The notes under the pieces are model-generated. The model was not told the DNA's origin. It saw only the letters and a list, made by a program, of their open reading frames with translations, and did not search any database. Below, one piece after another: positions 52,211-61,144 of a DNA stretch of 64,000 bases. Made by a program: the position numbers and the translations under genes. Position 1 is the stretch's first letter; every line of letters starts with the position of its first letter. Source of the stretch: UBA3064 sp023258775 (lineage in GTDB: Bacteria; Pseudomonadota; Gammaproteobacteria; Burkholderiales; Burkholderiaceae_E). Where the stretch lies: the NCBI GenBank assembly GCA_044355655.1, contig JBIKXS010000015.1:3660-67659 (forward strand). Direction: 5' to 3'.

Positions 52211-52366
52211 TCACTTGATCTTGGTTTCTTTATAGATCACGTGCTTGCGCGCGACCGGGTCGTACTTCTTGATTTCCATTTTACCGGGGGTATTACGCTT
52301 ATTTTTGTCGGTCGTGTAGAAATGACCGGTGCCAGCTGTGGACTCAAGTTTGATTTTTTCACGCAT
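52211..52366 (-). CDS. rpmG: 50S ribosomal protein L33
   Basis: 51 residues: MREKIKLESTAGTGHFYTTD, KRNTPGKMEIKKYDPVARKH and the end VIYKETKIK match L33. The form has no CxxC pairs, the zinc-independent type. TGAGGAG precedes ATG 52366. It is downstream of rpmB on the same strand, the conserved rpmB-rpmG pair, and is followed by a strong terminator. Confidence 0.97.
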   Translation of the reverse strand: MREKIKLESTAGTGHFYTTDKNKRNTPGKMEIKKYDPVARKHVIYKETKIK

Positions 52367-52397
52367 GGTTTAACTCCTCAATATCGAAATGCGAGCG

Positions 52398-52634
52398 CTA
52401 AACCGCTTCGCCGCGAGCGCGCATACCGCTAAGCACCACATCAATGCCTTGCTTATCGATTAAGCGTAGGCCAGCCGACGAGATACGAAGACGAACCCAA
52501 CGCTTTTCGGTCTCGACCCAGAAACGACGGTAGTGCAAATTAGGCAAAAAGCGCCGCTTGGTCTTGTTGTTTGCGTGGGACACATTATTGCCCACCATCG
52601 GGCCTTTTCCAGTTACCTGACATACACGAGCCAT
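52398..52634 (-). CDS. rpmB: 50S ribosomal protein L28
   Basis: 78 residues from ATG 52634: MARVCQVTGKGPMVGNNVSH, then KRRFLPNLHYRRFWVETE and LRISSAGLRLIDKQGIDVVL. The open frame before the ATG is not L28-like. GAGG precedes the start. Zinc-free form. It is first of rpmB-rpmG. Confidence 0.97.
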   Translation of the reverse strand: MARVCQVTGKGPMVGNNVSHANNKTKRRFLPNLHYRRFWVETEKRWVRLRISSAGLRLIDKQGIDVVLSGMRARGEAV

Positions 52635-52778
52635 ATCAACCTCGGTTAATGCTTGAATTGCAAAGCCTTCGATTGTACTTCGCCAAAGCTGGCCTGGCAA
52701 GACTACGGAATCATCCGGCAGTGACTTGGTTGCAGAACATCAGCAATCAGTCTCAGGATGTACCGATAGCCCTAGCCG

Positions 52779-53102
52779 TCAAGCGATGTTTTTCTGCAGA
52801 AACTGCACGAGTTGTGACTTCGACACTGCGCCAACCTGCTGCGCAACCTGCTCACCTTGATTGAAAAGAATCAATGTGGGAATGCCGCGAATGCCATAGC
52901 GTTGTGCGATTTCGCCGTGCTCATCAACATTGAGCTTTGCCACTTGCAGTTTGTCGGCCATGTCCTTGGCAACCTCATCAAGGATTGGGGCAATCATCTT
53001 GCAAGGGCCACACCACTCTGCCCAAAAATCCACGAGAACCGGGCCGCTGGCTTGCATGACTTCTTCATCAAAACTGCTGGCGCTTACGTGTTTAACGCTC
53101 AT
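52779..53102 (-). CDS. trxA: Thioredoxin 1 (TrxA)
   Basis: 107 residues with active site AEWCGPCKM, the buried Asp in VLVDFWAEW and cis-Pro in GIPTLILF. ATG 53102 follows AAGGAG; longer open frame upstream is spurious. It serves ribonucleotide reductase and general disulfide reduction. It is divergent from ffs/dnaX. Confidence 0.97.
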   Translation of the reverse strand: MSVKHVSASSFDEEVMQASGPVLVDFWAEWCGPCKMIAPILDEVAKDMADKLQVAKLNVDEHGEIAQRYGIRGIPTLILFNQGEQVAQQVGAVSKSQLVQFLQKNIA

Positions 53103-53251
53103 TTCGATTAACTCCTTCATGTCATTTCTCGCAATCATAGCCTGAAGCCTTTGTAAAGCCTTTTTCAGAAAAGGCCGCTCGGACTGTCTGAGTAACCGTT
53201 TGGCTAATTGGTCCAAACAGCTTGTGACGCCTGTGTTGTTAGAATGCGTTT

Positions 53252-53349
53252 GGACGGGCCCCCTCGCATCGTGGCCCGGTGAACCTGGTCAGGTCCGGAA
53301 GGAAGCAGCCACAGCCGTTCGTCGCGAGTGCCGAGGTCCCGGCTCGTCC
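53252..53349 (+). ncRNA. ffs: Signal recognition particle 4.5S RNA
   Basis: The conserved core GTGAACCTGGTCAGGTCCGG with GGAAGGAAGCAGCCACAG is the SRP domain IV that binds Ffh. Terminal arms GGACGGGCC (53252) and GGCTCGTCC (to 53349) pair with one mismatch, bounding a 98-nt hairpin RNA. ffs directly upstream of dnaX is a known arrangement. Ends are estimated from the pairing. Confidence 0.95.
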
Positions 53350-53364
53350 AGTCTGCAGGATCAT

Positions 53365-55086
53365 ATGGACTCTCTATTTCCCCAAGACCCAGTCTCTCAG
53401 CATCAGGTGTTGGCCCGAAAATGGCGGCCACGGCAATTCGCTTCGCTTGTTGGCCAGGAACATGTGGTGAAGGCCTTGCGACATGGCTTGAAAACCGGCC
53501 GGATTCACCATGCTTATTTGCTTACCGGCACTCGCGGTGTGGGCAAGACGACGATTGCAAGAATTCTGGCGAAGGCCTTGAACTGTGAGCAGATTGATCG
53601 TGATGATGCCGATCCCTGTGGCCAATGCAGTACGTGCTTACAAATTGATAGCGGTCGTTATGTTGACTATCTCGAGCTCGATGCGGCAAGCCACCGTGGT
53701 GTTGAAGAGATGGCGCAGTTACTCGAGAACGCAATCTATGCACCAACGCTCGGTCGCTGGAAAGTTTATGTGATCGACGAAGTTCACATGCTGAGCAATC
53801 ATGCCTTCAACGCCATGCTCAAGACGCTTGAAGAACCGCCTGGACATGTTGTTTTCGTCCTGGCCACGACTGATCCGCAAAAGGTGCCAGTGACTGTTTT
53901 GTCACGCTGTTTGCAATTGGCGCTTCGCAATATGACATCTCAGGCCATCGCGGCGCATTTAGCGATGGTGCTTGAGCATGAGCAAATTGCCTACGAAGCC
54001 GAAGCCTTGAATCTGATCGGTAAAGCGGCTGCAGGTTCGATGCGTGATGCCCTGTCGCTGTTGGATCAGGCGATTTCTCACGGTGCTGGGGAAGTTAAAA
54101 ACGCCGCAGTGTTGGCCATGCTTGGTGCAGTCGACCGAGACAAGCTTGCCCACATCATGGATGCGCTACTGGATGGCAACCCACGCCAACTGCGCTTGCT
54201 CGCTGAGGAGGTCTGCGCCTTGGGCGTTGATGCTGGCAGTGTCTTGCAGGCGCTTGCGCATTTAGTTCAGGATCTCAGCCTGCTCAAGATGGATGCGATC
54301 GAGTCGAGCGATCCCCAAATGAGGCAATGGGCGGCCGCCTGTGAGGCAGAGCAATTGCAGATTTACTGGCAAATTCTCATTCATGGTCGACGCGATCTGC
54401 CGCTTGCGCCCGATCAACAATCGGGCTTGACGATGAGCTTGCTGCGTTTGCATGCGTTTCGACCGCTGGCCGAGCATGCAAATCCTGTAGCAGCAGCCGC
54501 TAAGCACAAGCCTGCTGCGCTTGCAGCACAAGCGCTGACCCTTCAACCTTCTTCCAGCCCGACCTCAAGAAAGTCACTACCAAAAGCTGAGACCAAAACA
54601 GCTGAACCCAAAACGGCTGAACCTAGAGCTGCTGAGCCTGGGGCAGCTGAGCGTGGAACTCAGGACACAGCTACTAAACCTGCAAGCTTCGTTCTGGACT
54701 GCGAATGGTCTGCGCTTGCGAGTCGAATTCCTTGTTCAGGGTTTGTTCGCCAGTTTTTAGAACAAAGTGAATTGCTCGCCATTGAGGGCATGCATATCCG
54801 CGTGCGCGTGCCGATTCGACCGCTTGCAGAACTGGCAACCGTCAACAAAGTCAAAGATTTATTGGTTGCCCATTTTCAAAAACCGCTACGATTATCAGCA
54901 GAAGTTGGCGCTGTCGGCGTTCAGACCGCTGCTTCAATTCATGATGCCCAGCGACGCGCCGAACGTGACGCCGCCCTTCAGGGTTTGCAAAGCGATCCCT
55001 TCGTTCAGGCGATGGTCAATGAGCTCGGTGCGCAAATCGATCCCGATTCGGTCCAGCCGCGTCAACACGAATCGCGTAAACACTAG
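53365..55086 (+). CDS. dnaX: DNA polymerase III tau subunit (DnaX)
   Basis: Clamp-loader and replisome organiser, 573 residues from ATG 53365 (MDSLFPQDPVSQHQVLARKW); the open frame further upstream reads through ffs and is not coding. Walker A GTRGVGKTTIARIL is near residue 55, a zinc module CGQCSTC follows, Walker B is VIDEVHMLS, and the sensor TTDPQKVPVTVLSRC is intact. After domain III (to about residue 370) comes a low-complexity linker with a TAEPx repeat, then the polymerase-binding domain. No A AAA AAG slippery site was seen, so gamma may not be made by frameshifting. Confidence 0.96.
   Translation: MDSLFPQDPVSQHQVLARKWRPRQFASLVGQEHVVKALRHGLKTGRIHHAYLLTGTRGVGKTTIARILAKALNCEQIDRDDADPCGQCSTCLQIDSGRYVDYLELDAASHRGVEEMAQLLENAIYAPTLGRWKVYVIDEVHMLSNHAFNAMLKTLEEPPGHVVFVLATTDPQKVPVTVLSRCLQLALRNMTSQAIAAHLAMVLEHEQIAYEAEALNLIGKAAAGSMRDALSLLDQAISHGAGEVKNAAVLAMLGAVDRDKLAHIMDALLDGNPRQLRLLAEEVCALGVDAGSVLQALAHLVQDLSLLKMDAIESSDPQMRQWAAACEAEQLQIYWQILIHGRRDLPLAPDQQSGLTMSLLRLHAFRPLAEHANPVAAAAKHKPAALAAQALTLQPSSSPTSRKSLPKAETKTAEPKTAEPRAAEPGAAERGTQDTATKPASFVLDCEWSALASRIPCSGFVRQFLEQSELLAIEGMHIRVRVPIRPLAELATVNKVKDLLVAHFQKPLRLSAEVGAVGVQTAASIHDAQRRAERDAALQGLQSDPFVQAMVNELGAQIDPDSVQPRQHESRKH
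54598..54657 (+). repeat. 15-bp tandem repeat in the dnaX linker
   Basis: Four 15-bp units code TAEPK, TAEPR, AAEPG and AAERG. The bases have drifted, yet the period and frame are exact. It lies between clamp-loader domain III and the C-terminal domain of tau, a region that is normally flexible. Confidence 0.9.
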
Positions 55087-55119
55087 AATCTTTCTTGAAA
55101 ACTTTGAAAGGACATCGTC

Positions 55120-55446
55120 ATGATGAAGGGTCAGTTAGCCGGCTTAATGAAGCAGGCCCAGCAAATGCAGGACAACATGAAAAAGGCTCAGGAACAACTG
55201 GCCAGTGTTGAAGTCGAAGGGCAGTCAGGCGCGGGCATGGTCAAGGCAATTGTGACGGCGCGCAATGAGGTGCGGCGGGTGATTATCGATCCGTCCCTTC
55301 TGACAGACGACAAGGACATGCTTGAGGATTTGGTGGTAGCAGCGCTTAACGATGCGTTGCGTAAAGCAGACGAAACAGCTCAGGCCCATATGGGCAAACT
55401 CACCCAGGGTCTGCCTTTGCCTCCTGGTTTTAAGTTGCCATTTTGA
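55120..55446 (+). CDS. ybaB: YbaB/EbfC family nucleoid-associated protein
   Basis: 108 residues; dimeric DNA-binding protein. MKGQLAGLMKQAQQMQDNMKK at the start, VEVEGQSGAGMVKAIVTARN in the core and a Gly/Pro-rich end (GLPLPPGFKLPF) are typical. AAAGGAC precedes two adjacent ATG codons. It sits between dnaX and recR as in most proteobacteria. Confidence 0.96.
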   Translation: MMKGQLAGLMKQAQQMQDNMKKAQEQLASVEVEGQSGAGMVKAIVTARNEVRRVIIDPSLLTDDKDMLEDLVVAALNDALRKADETAQAHMGKLTQGLPLPPGFKLPF

Positions 55447-55510
55447 TGTCTTGCCTTGTATTCGTGTTTGTGCATTCGAGCATTGATGTGACTATTTGAG
55501 CGCCCTTTAG

Positions 55511-56110
55511 GTGTCACCAACACTTGATGCGCTGATTGCAGCGCTACGCAGGCTGCCGGGCGTTGGGCCGAAATCGGCGCAGCGCTATGCTTTTCATATG
55601 CTTCAGCATGATCGCGACGGGGCAGCATTGCTTGGCCGCTCGCTTGCTGAAGCGGTTGAAAAAATAAAACATTGTGAACGTTGCAACACATTTTCCGAAC
55701 AGAGTCTTTGCGATACCTGCACCTCAACACGCCGCGATCCCGGTCTATTATGTGTTGTTGAGACGCCTGCTGATCAACTCATGCTCGAGCAAACGTTGAG
55801 CTACGCTGGTTACTATTTTGTTTTAATGGGCCGACTCTCACCGCTTGACGGTATCGGACCAACTGATTTACATATGCATCGATTGCTGAGTCGGGCCAAC
55901 GATGGTTTGGTCAGTGAGGTGATCCTCGCAACGAACTTTACCGCTGAAGGCGAAGCCACCGCCCACTACCTCGGCATGATGCTCAAACGCCAGGGGCTAA
56001 AAGTCACCCGTCTGGCGCGCGGTGTGCCAGTAGGTAGTGAGCTTGAATATGTCGATGCGAGCACGATCGCGCAGGCTTTGCGCGATCGTCGAGGCCTATC
56101 GGGAACATGA
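55511..56110 (+). CDS. recR: Recombination mediator protein RecR
   Basis: Part of RecFOR single-strand gap repair. 199 residues: helix-hairpin-helix RRLPGVGPKSAQRYAFHML, the Cys4 zinc finger CERCNTF and CDTC, Toprim VVETPADQLMLE and the late TRLARGVPVGSELEYVD. The start is GTG 55511. It ends the dnaX-ybaB-recR operon. Confidence 0.97.
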   Translation: MSPTLDALIAALRRLPGVGPKSAQRYAFHMLQHDRDGAALLGRSLAEAVEKIKHCERCNTFSEQSLCDTCTSTRRDPGLLCVVETPADQLMLEQTLSYAGYYFVLMGRLSPLDGIGPTDLHMHRLLSRANDGLVSEVILATNFTAEGEATAHYLGMMLKRQGLKVTRLARGVPVGSELEYVDASTIAQALRDRRGLSGT

Positions 56111-56220
56111 CCGGTCGATTCAGCTAAAATAGAAAGGTTTAACTGCGCACAGCGCCGCAAGCCTTGCTCGGCCAGCGCCATAACCTGGTGTCCATCATCG
56201 TGTCTTCTTCATTGCCGCCC

Positions 56221-57420
56221 ATGCATCAAGCTTCGCCACAAGGCGAACGTCCTGAGCTTTTACCACCTATCAAGCCAGCTGTACTTGCGCTTGCAAACGG
56301 TCAGATTTTTTACGGCGAATCAATCGGCGCAGACGGATGCGCCGTTGGTGAGGCGGTCTTCAATACGGCGATGACCGGATACCAGGAAATACTGAGCGAC
56401 CCAAGTTATGCGCGTCAACTCGTCACGCTAACCTACCCGCATATTGGCAACGTTGGCACGAATGAAGAAGATGATGAAGCGCCGCGCATTGATGCAGCAG
56501 GCTTAATCATCAAATCGCTTTCTCCGCGCTCATCAAACTGGCGCTCGCGACAGGACTTGCCCAGTTATTTAAGTCAACGAGGTATTTGCGCCATTGCGGG
56601 AATCGATACAAGAAAGCTCACCCGAATCCTCAGAAGCGAAGGTGCGCAGGCGGCATGCTTGCTCGCAGGTGATGAGGTAGGTAGTCGTGAGCAAGCGGCG
56701 CTTAGAGCGCTTAGCAAAGCGCGCGAATTTCCGGGCATGGCAGGACTTGATCTTGCCAAAGTGGTCACGACCAGCAAGGCTTATCTATGGCGTGAAGGCA
56801 GCTGGACTCTAGAGGGTGGCCATAAGACTTTGCAGGCACAGCCAAGGTTTCGGGTGGTTGCACTCGATTTCGGGGTAAAGCGAAATATTTTGCGAATGTT
56901 GGCTGATCGAGATTGCGAGGTTCATGTCCTGCCCGCACAAAGTAACGCGCAAGATGTTCTTTCTTTACAACCTGATGGTGTTTTCCTATCTAATGGCCCT
57001 GGAGACCCCGAGCCATGCCACTATGCCATCGACGCAGCGCACGAATTGATGGCAAAAGGCCTTCCTTTATTTGGTATTTGCTTGGGTCATCAAATCATGG
57101 GGCTTGCATCGGGTGCCAGAACGATGAAGATGAAGTTTGGACACCATGGCGCAAACCATCCGGTGAAGGATTTGAAAAATGGATCGGTGATGATCACCAG
57201 CCAGAATCATGGCTTTGCCATTGATCCAGACAGCCTTCCAGAGAATCTGAAGATTACACACGTATCACTCTTTGATGGATCAATACAAGGCATTGAGCGC
57301 AGCGACTGTCCAGCCTTTGCCTTTCAGGGACACCCCGAGGCAAGCCCAGGGCCTCATGATGTAGGTCCGCTGTTTGATCGATTTATTGAAGCGATGCGTC
57401 AACGTCAGACGCGAGGATAG
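56221..57420 (+). CDS. carA: Carbamoyl-phosphate synthase small subunit (CarA)
   Basis: Glutaminase subunit, about 399 residues from ATG 56221; the frame opens to TTG 56164, and the exact start is uncertain because no Shine-Dalgarno is obvious. Motifs: FNTAMTGYQEILSDPSYA, GIDTRKLTR, the nucleophile Cys in GICLGHQIMGLA, and FQGHPEASPGPHD with the catalytic His/Glu. It is followed by carB after 7 bp. The product feeds arginine (argF here) and pyrimidines. No arginine-linked leader was recognised. Confidence 0.95.
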   Translation: MHQASPQGERPELLPPIKPAVLALANGQIFYGESIGADGCAVGEAVFNTAMTGYQEILSDPSYARQLVTLTYPHIGNVGTNEEDDEAPRIDAAGLIIKSLSPRSSNWRSRQDLPSYLSQRGICAIAGIDTRKLTRILRSEGAQAACLLAGDEVGSREQAALRALSKAREFPGMAGLDLAKVVTTSKAYLWREGSWTLEGGHKTLQAQPRFRVVALDFGVKRNILRMLADRDCEVHVLPAQSNAQDVLSLQPDGVFLSNGPGDPEPCHYAIDAAHELMAKGLPLFGICLGHQIMGLASGARTMKMKFGHHGANHPVKDLKNGSVMITSQNHGFAIDPDSLPENLKITHVSLFDGSIQGIERSDCPAFAFQGHPEASPGPHDVGPLFDRFIEAMRQRQTRG

Positions 57421-57427
57421 TTCTAAG

Positions 57428-60400
57428 ATGCCTAAACGTTCTGATATTAAGCGTATTCTAATAATTGGGGCAGGTCCGATTATTATCGGCCAGGCTTGCG
57501 AGTTTGACTACTCAGGTGCCCAAGCCTGTAAAGCCCTGAAGCAAGAAGGCTTTGAAGTGATTCTGGTCAACAGCAATCCGGCTACGATCATGACCGATCC
57601 TGAAACAGCCGATGTGACCTACATCGAACCGATTACCTGGCAGGTACTCGAACGAATCATCGCGAAAGAACGTCCCGATGCGGTACTGCCCACCATGGGC
57701 GGGCAAACTGCGCTTAATTGCGCACTCGACTTGCATCAACGGGGGGTGCTGCGCCAGTACGGCTGTGAGCTGATTGGTGCATCACCTGAGGCGATCGAGA
57801 AGGCCGAGGATCGGCAAAAGTTCAAAGTTGCAATGCAGGGCATCGGTCTTGGATCCGCGCGTTCGGGGATTGCTCATAATCTTCAAGAAGCACAGGAAGT
57901 TCAGACAACGATCGGCTATCCGGTGATTATCAGACCGAGTTTTACCCTTGGGGGCACTGGCGGTGGGATTGCCTACAACCAGGAAGAATTTCTCGAAATC
58001 TGCAAGCGTGGACTCGACCTTTCGCCCACTCGTGAGTTGTTGATCGAAGAGAGTCTGATCGGGTGGAAAGAGTTTGAAATGGAAGTTGTCCGAGATCGCA
58101 ATGATAATTGCATCATTGTTTGTTCGATTGAAAATCTCGATCCCATGGGTGTTCACACGGGTGACTCAATTACGGTTGCGCCTGCGCAAACACTGACCGA
58201 TAAGGAATATCAGATCATGCGCAACGCCTCAATCGCGGTGTTGCGCGAAATCGGCGTCGATACCGGAGGCTCCAATGTGCAGTTTGCGATCAATCCGGCA
58301 GATGGTCGGATGATCGTCATCGAAATGAATCCGCGAGTTTCGCGGTCTTCAGCACTGGCATCCAAAGCAACAGGTTTTCCAATTGCCAAGGTAGCGGCCA
58401 AGCTCGCAGTTGGCTACACCCTTGATGAGTTAAGCAATGAAATTACAGGGGGGCTGACACCCGCTTCTTTTGAACCATCGATTGACTATGTCGTAACAAA
58501 AATTCCACGCTTTGCCTTTGAGAAGTTTCCCCAAGCCGATTCACGGCTCACGACCCAGATGAAGTCGGTCGGCGAAGTGATGGCAATCGGTCGCAACTTT
58601 CAAGAGTCGCTACAAAAAGCACTAAGAGGATTGGAAACCGGCATTGATGGTTTTGAAGAACGTTCTACTGATGAGGATGAAATAACTCGCGAGATTGGCG
58701 AACCAAGGCCCGAGCGCCTGCTTTATGTGGCCGACGCGTTCCGTATTGGCCTTTCAGTCGAGGAGGTTTATGAAGAAACTGGCATCGATCCCTGGTTTTT
58801 GCACTACATCGCAGAACTGATTCAAATTGAAGCTCGTCTAAAGCAACGTAGCCTGGACTCATTAACGCGCGAAGAGTTCAAGGCGATGAAGGCTAGAGGC
58901 TTCTCGGACCAACGCCTTGCTTTTTTGATGGGTTGCACGCCTGATGCGGTTCGAGAGGCGAGATGGGCTTTGGGTGTACGCCCTGTCTATAAGCGGGTTG
59001 ATACCTGCGCTGCGGAATTCGCCACAAACACGGCCTACATGTACTCAACTTACGATGATGAGTGTGAGGCTGCACCAAGTGATCGGCCTAAGATGATGGT
59101 GCTTGGTGGTGGCCCGAATCGAATCGGTCAGGGTATCGAATTTGATTACTGCTGCGTTCATGCTGCTTTTGCGCTTCGTGAGGATGGTTATGAAACCATC
59201 ATGGTCAACTGCAATCCAGAAACCGTATCAACCGATTACGACACCTCAGATCGCCTTTACTTCGAACCACTGACACTTGAGGATGTTCTTGAGATTGTTG
59301 CGATCGAAAAGCCTAAAGGCGTGATTGTTCAATATGGGGGCCAAACGCCGCTGAAGCTTGCCCTGGCATTGGAAAAACATGGCGTTCCGATTATTGGTAC
59401 ATCGCCCGAATCAATAGATATCGCAGAAGATCGTGAGCGATTTCAAAAATTATTGCAACAATTGAATCTTCTGCAACCGCCTAATCGCACTGCAAGAACC
59501 GAGACAGAGGCCTTAAGCCTGGCAGCGGAGATTGGCTATCCTTTGGTTGTTCGCCCGAGCTATGTCCTAGGCGGCCGAGCCATGGAAATTGTGCACGAGC
59601 AAAAACAATTAGAGCGTTATATGCGGGAGGCGGTAAAGGTTTCCAATGATTCACCAGTCTTGCTTGATCGATTTTTAAACGATGCGATCGAGGTCGATGT
59701 TGATTGTCTTTGCGATGGGGAACGGGTTTTTATTGGCGGGGTGATGGAACATATCGAGCAAGCTGGAGTTCACTCAGGAGATTCGGCCTGTTCGCTGCCA
59801 CCTTATTCTCTACCGCAACCCTTGATCGACGAGTTAAAGCTTCAGACGGCGGCAATGGCCAAAGCACTCAAAGTCATTGGACTGATGAATGTGCAATTTG
59901 CTATCCAACAAGCTGATGCCGCCTCAGCGCCCAAGGTCTATGTGCTCGAGGTCAACCCGCGTGCGTCGCGAACCGTGCCTTTCGTATCGAAGGTAACTGG
60001 GCTTCAACTTGCCAAGATCGCGGCAAGAGCCATGGCTGGACGCTCGCTTGCCGATCAAGCGATTGGTGCAGAAGTGACGCCGCCTTATTTTTCAGTGAAA
60101 GAGGCGGTCTTTCCATTTGTGAAGTTTCCTGGTGTTGATATTTTGCTTGGGCCCGAGATGAAGTCAACAGGCGAGGTCATGGGCGTTGGAAAGACTTTCG
60201 GCGAAGCTTATGTGAAATCGCAGCTTGGTGCTGGCACGAGACTTCCAGAAACGGGAACGGTATTTATTTCAGTGCGTAATAGCGACAAATCTAAGGCAAT
60301 TGCCGTGGCACGTGGCCTGTGCGAGCTAGGCTTTCGACTAATTGCCACCAAGGGTACGGCAGCCGTTTTGCGTGGTCAGGGTATTTCAGTCGATGTCGTC

Positions 60401-60655
60401 AACAAGGTTCAGGATGGGCGTCCTCATATCGTGGATATGATCAAAAACGGTGATATTGATCTTGTGATCAACACAGTTGAAGAAAAACCGAATGCGATTT
60501 CGGATTCGCGTTCAATTCGCACAACCACGCTCGCTCAGCGAGTGACTGTTTTTACAACCATCGCAGGGGCGTCGGCTGCGGTTGAAGGCATGCGTGCTAT
60601 GAAAGCGCTCGACGTTTATGCGTTACAGCAATTACACGCTTCACTTGTACATTAA
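57428..60655 (+). CDS. carB: Carbamoyl-phosphate synthase large subunit (CarB)
   Basis: 1075 residues, the usual length. Two ATP-grasp halves: the first starts MPKRSDIKRILIIGAGPIII with RPSFTLGGTGGGIAYN; the second begins near residue 555 with MMVLGGGPNRIGQGIEFDY and has RPSYVLGGRAMEIV. The C-terminal MGS-like allosteric domain (near 940) has FISVRNSDKSKAIA and LIATKGTAAVLR. Start ATG 57428, 7 bp after carA. Confidence 0.98.
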   Translation: MPKRSDIKRILIIGAGPIIIGQACEFDYSGAQACKALKQEGFEVILVNSNPATIMTDPETADVTYIEPITWQVLERIIAKERPDAVLPTMGGQTALNCALDLHQRGVLRQYGCELIGASPEAIEKAEDRQKFKVAMQGIGLGSARSGIAHNLQEAQEVQTTIGYPVIIRPSFTLGGTGGGIAYNQEEFLEICKRGLDLSPTRELLIEESLIGWKEFEMEVVRDRNDNCIIVCSIENLDPMGVHTGDSITVAPAQTLTDKEYQIMRNASIAVLREIGVDTGGSNVQFAINPADGRMIVIEMNPRVSRSSALASKATGFPIAKVAAKLAVGYTLDELSNEITGGLTPASFEPSIDYVVTKIPRFAFEKFPQADSRLTTQMKSVGEVMAIGRNFQESLQKALRGLETGIDGFEERSTDEDEITREIGEPRPERLLYVADAFRIGLSVEEVYEETGIDPWFLHYIAELIQIEARLKQRSLDSLTREEFKAMKARGFSDQRLAFLMGCTPDAVREARWALGVRPVYKRVDTCAAEFATNTAYMYSTYDDECEAAPSDRPKMMVLGGGPNRIGQGIEFDYCCVHAAFALREDGYETIMVNCNPETVSTDYDTSDRLYFEPLTLEDVLEIVAIEKPKGVIVQYGGQTPLKLALALEKHGVPIIGTSPESIDIAEDRERFQKLLQQLNLLQPPNRTARTETEALSLAAEIGYPLVVRPSYVLGGRAMEIVHEQKQLERYMREAVKVSNDSPVLLDRFLNDAIEVDVDCLCDGERVFIGGVMEHIEQAGVHSGDSACSLPPYSLPQPLIDELKLQTAAMAKALKVIGLMNVQFAIQQADAASAPKVYVLEVNPRASRTVPFVSKVTGLQLAKIAARAMAGRSLADQAIGAEVTPPYFSVKEAVFPFVKFPGVDILLGPEMKSTGEVMGVGKTFGEAYVKSQLGAGTRLPETGTVFISVRNSDKSKAIAVARGLCELGFRLIATKGTAAVLRGQGISVDVVNKVQDGRPHIVDMIKNGDIDLVINTVEEKPNAISDSRSIRTTTLAQRVTVFTTIAGASAAVEGMRAMKALDVYALQQLHASLVH

Positions 60656-60667
60656 AAAGAGGATGAA

Positions 60668-61144
60668 ATGGCTACGATCCCTTTAACGGTTGTCGGCGCT
60701 GAATTGCTAAAAGAGGAATTGCAGCGCCTCAAACATGTCGAGCGCCCTGCAGTTATCACCGCTATCGCCGAGGCCCGGGCTCAGGGCGATTTGTCTGAGA
60801 ATGCCGAATACGATGCCGCCCGAGAACGTCAAGGCTTTATCGAAGGGCGCATCGCTGAACTGGAATCTAAATTAAGTAACGCTCAAATTATTGATCCAAA
60901 ACTGCTTGACGCCGATGGAAGGGTTGTTTTTGGAGCAACGGTTGAACTAGAGGAAGTTGAATCGGGTCATACGGTCACCTATCAGATTGTGGGTGACGAC
61001 GAAGCCGACATCAAAAAGGGAAAGATTTCGGTGTCCTCACCCATTGCACGCGCGATGATTGGTAAGTATGAGGGTGATCCGATTGACGTTCAGGCCCCCG
61101 GGGGCCTGAAGTCCTATGAAATCTTGGCCGTTCGCTACGAGTAA
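60668..61144 (+). CDS. greA: Transcription elongation factor GreA
   Basis: Rescues backtracked RNA polymerase. 158 residues: the N-terminal coiled coil with ENAEYDAARERQGFIEGRI and the acidic tip GDLSENAEYD, and the C-terminal FKBP-like domain with ISVSSPIARAMIGK. AAAGAGGATG precedes ATG 60668. carA-carB-greA is a standard Burkholderiales run. It overlaps convergent yhbY by 10 bp. Confidence 0.97.
   Translation: MATIPLTVVGAELLKEELQRLKHVERPAVITAIAEARAQGDLSENAEYDAARERQGFIEGRIAELESKLSNAQIIDPKLLDADGRVVFGATVELEEVESGHTVTYQIVGDDEADIKKGKISVSSPIARAMIGKYEGDPIDVQAPGGLKSYEILAVRYE

Noticed and set aside
53200..53364. Extended dnaX start at 53200
   Set aside because: The extra 55 codons read straight through the 4.5S RNA, whose conserved core is unmistakable; ATG 53365 starts the family sequence.
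54541..54700. Programmed frameshift in dnaX
   Set aside because: No A AAA AAG heptamer or strong downstream hairpin was seen in the linker.
56111..56220. Pyrimidine or arginine attenuator before carA
   Set aside because: No leader peptide rich in Arg codons or terminator-antiterminator pair was visible in the short recR-carA gap.
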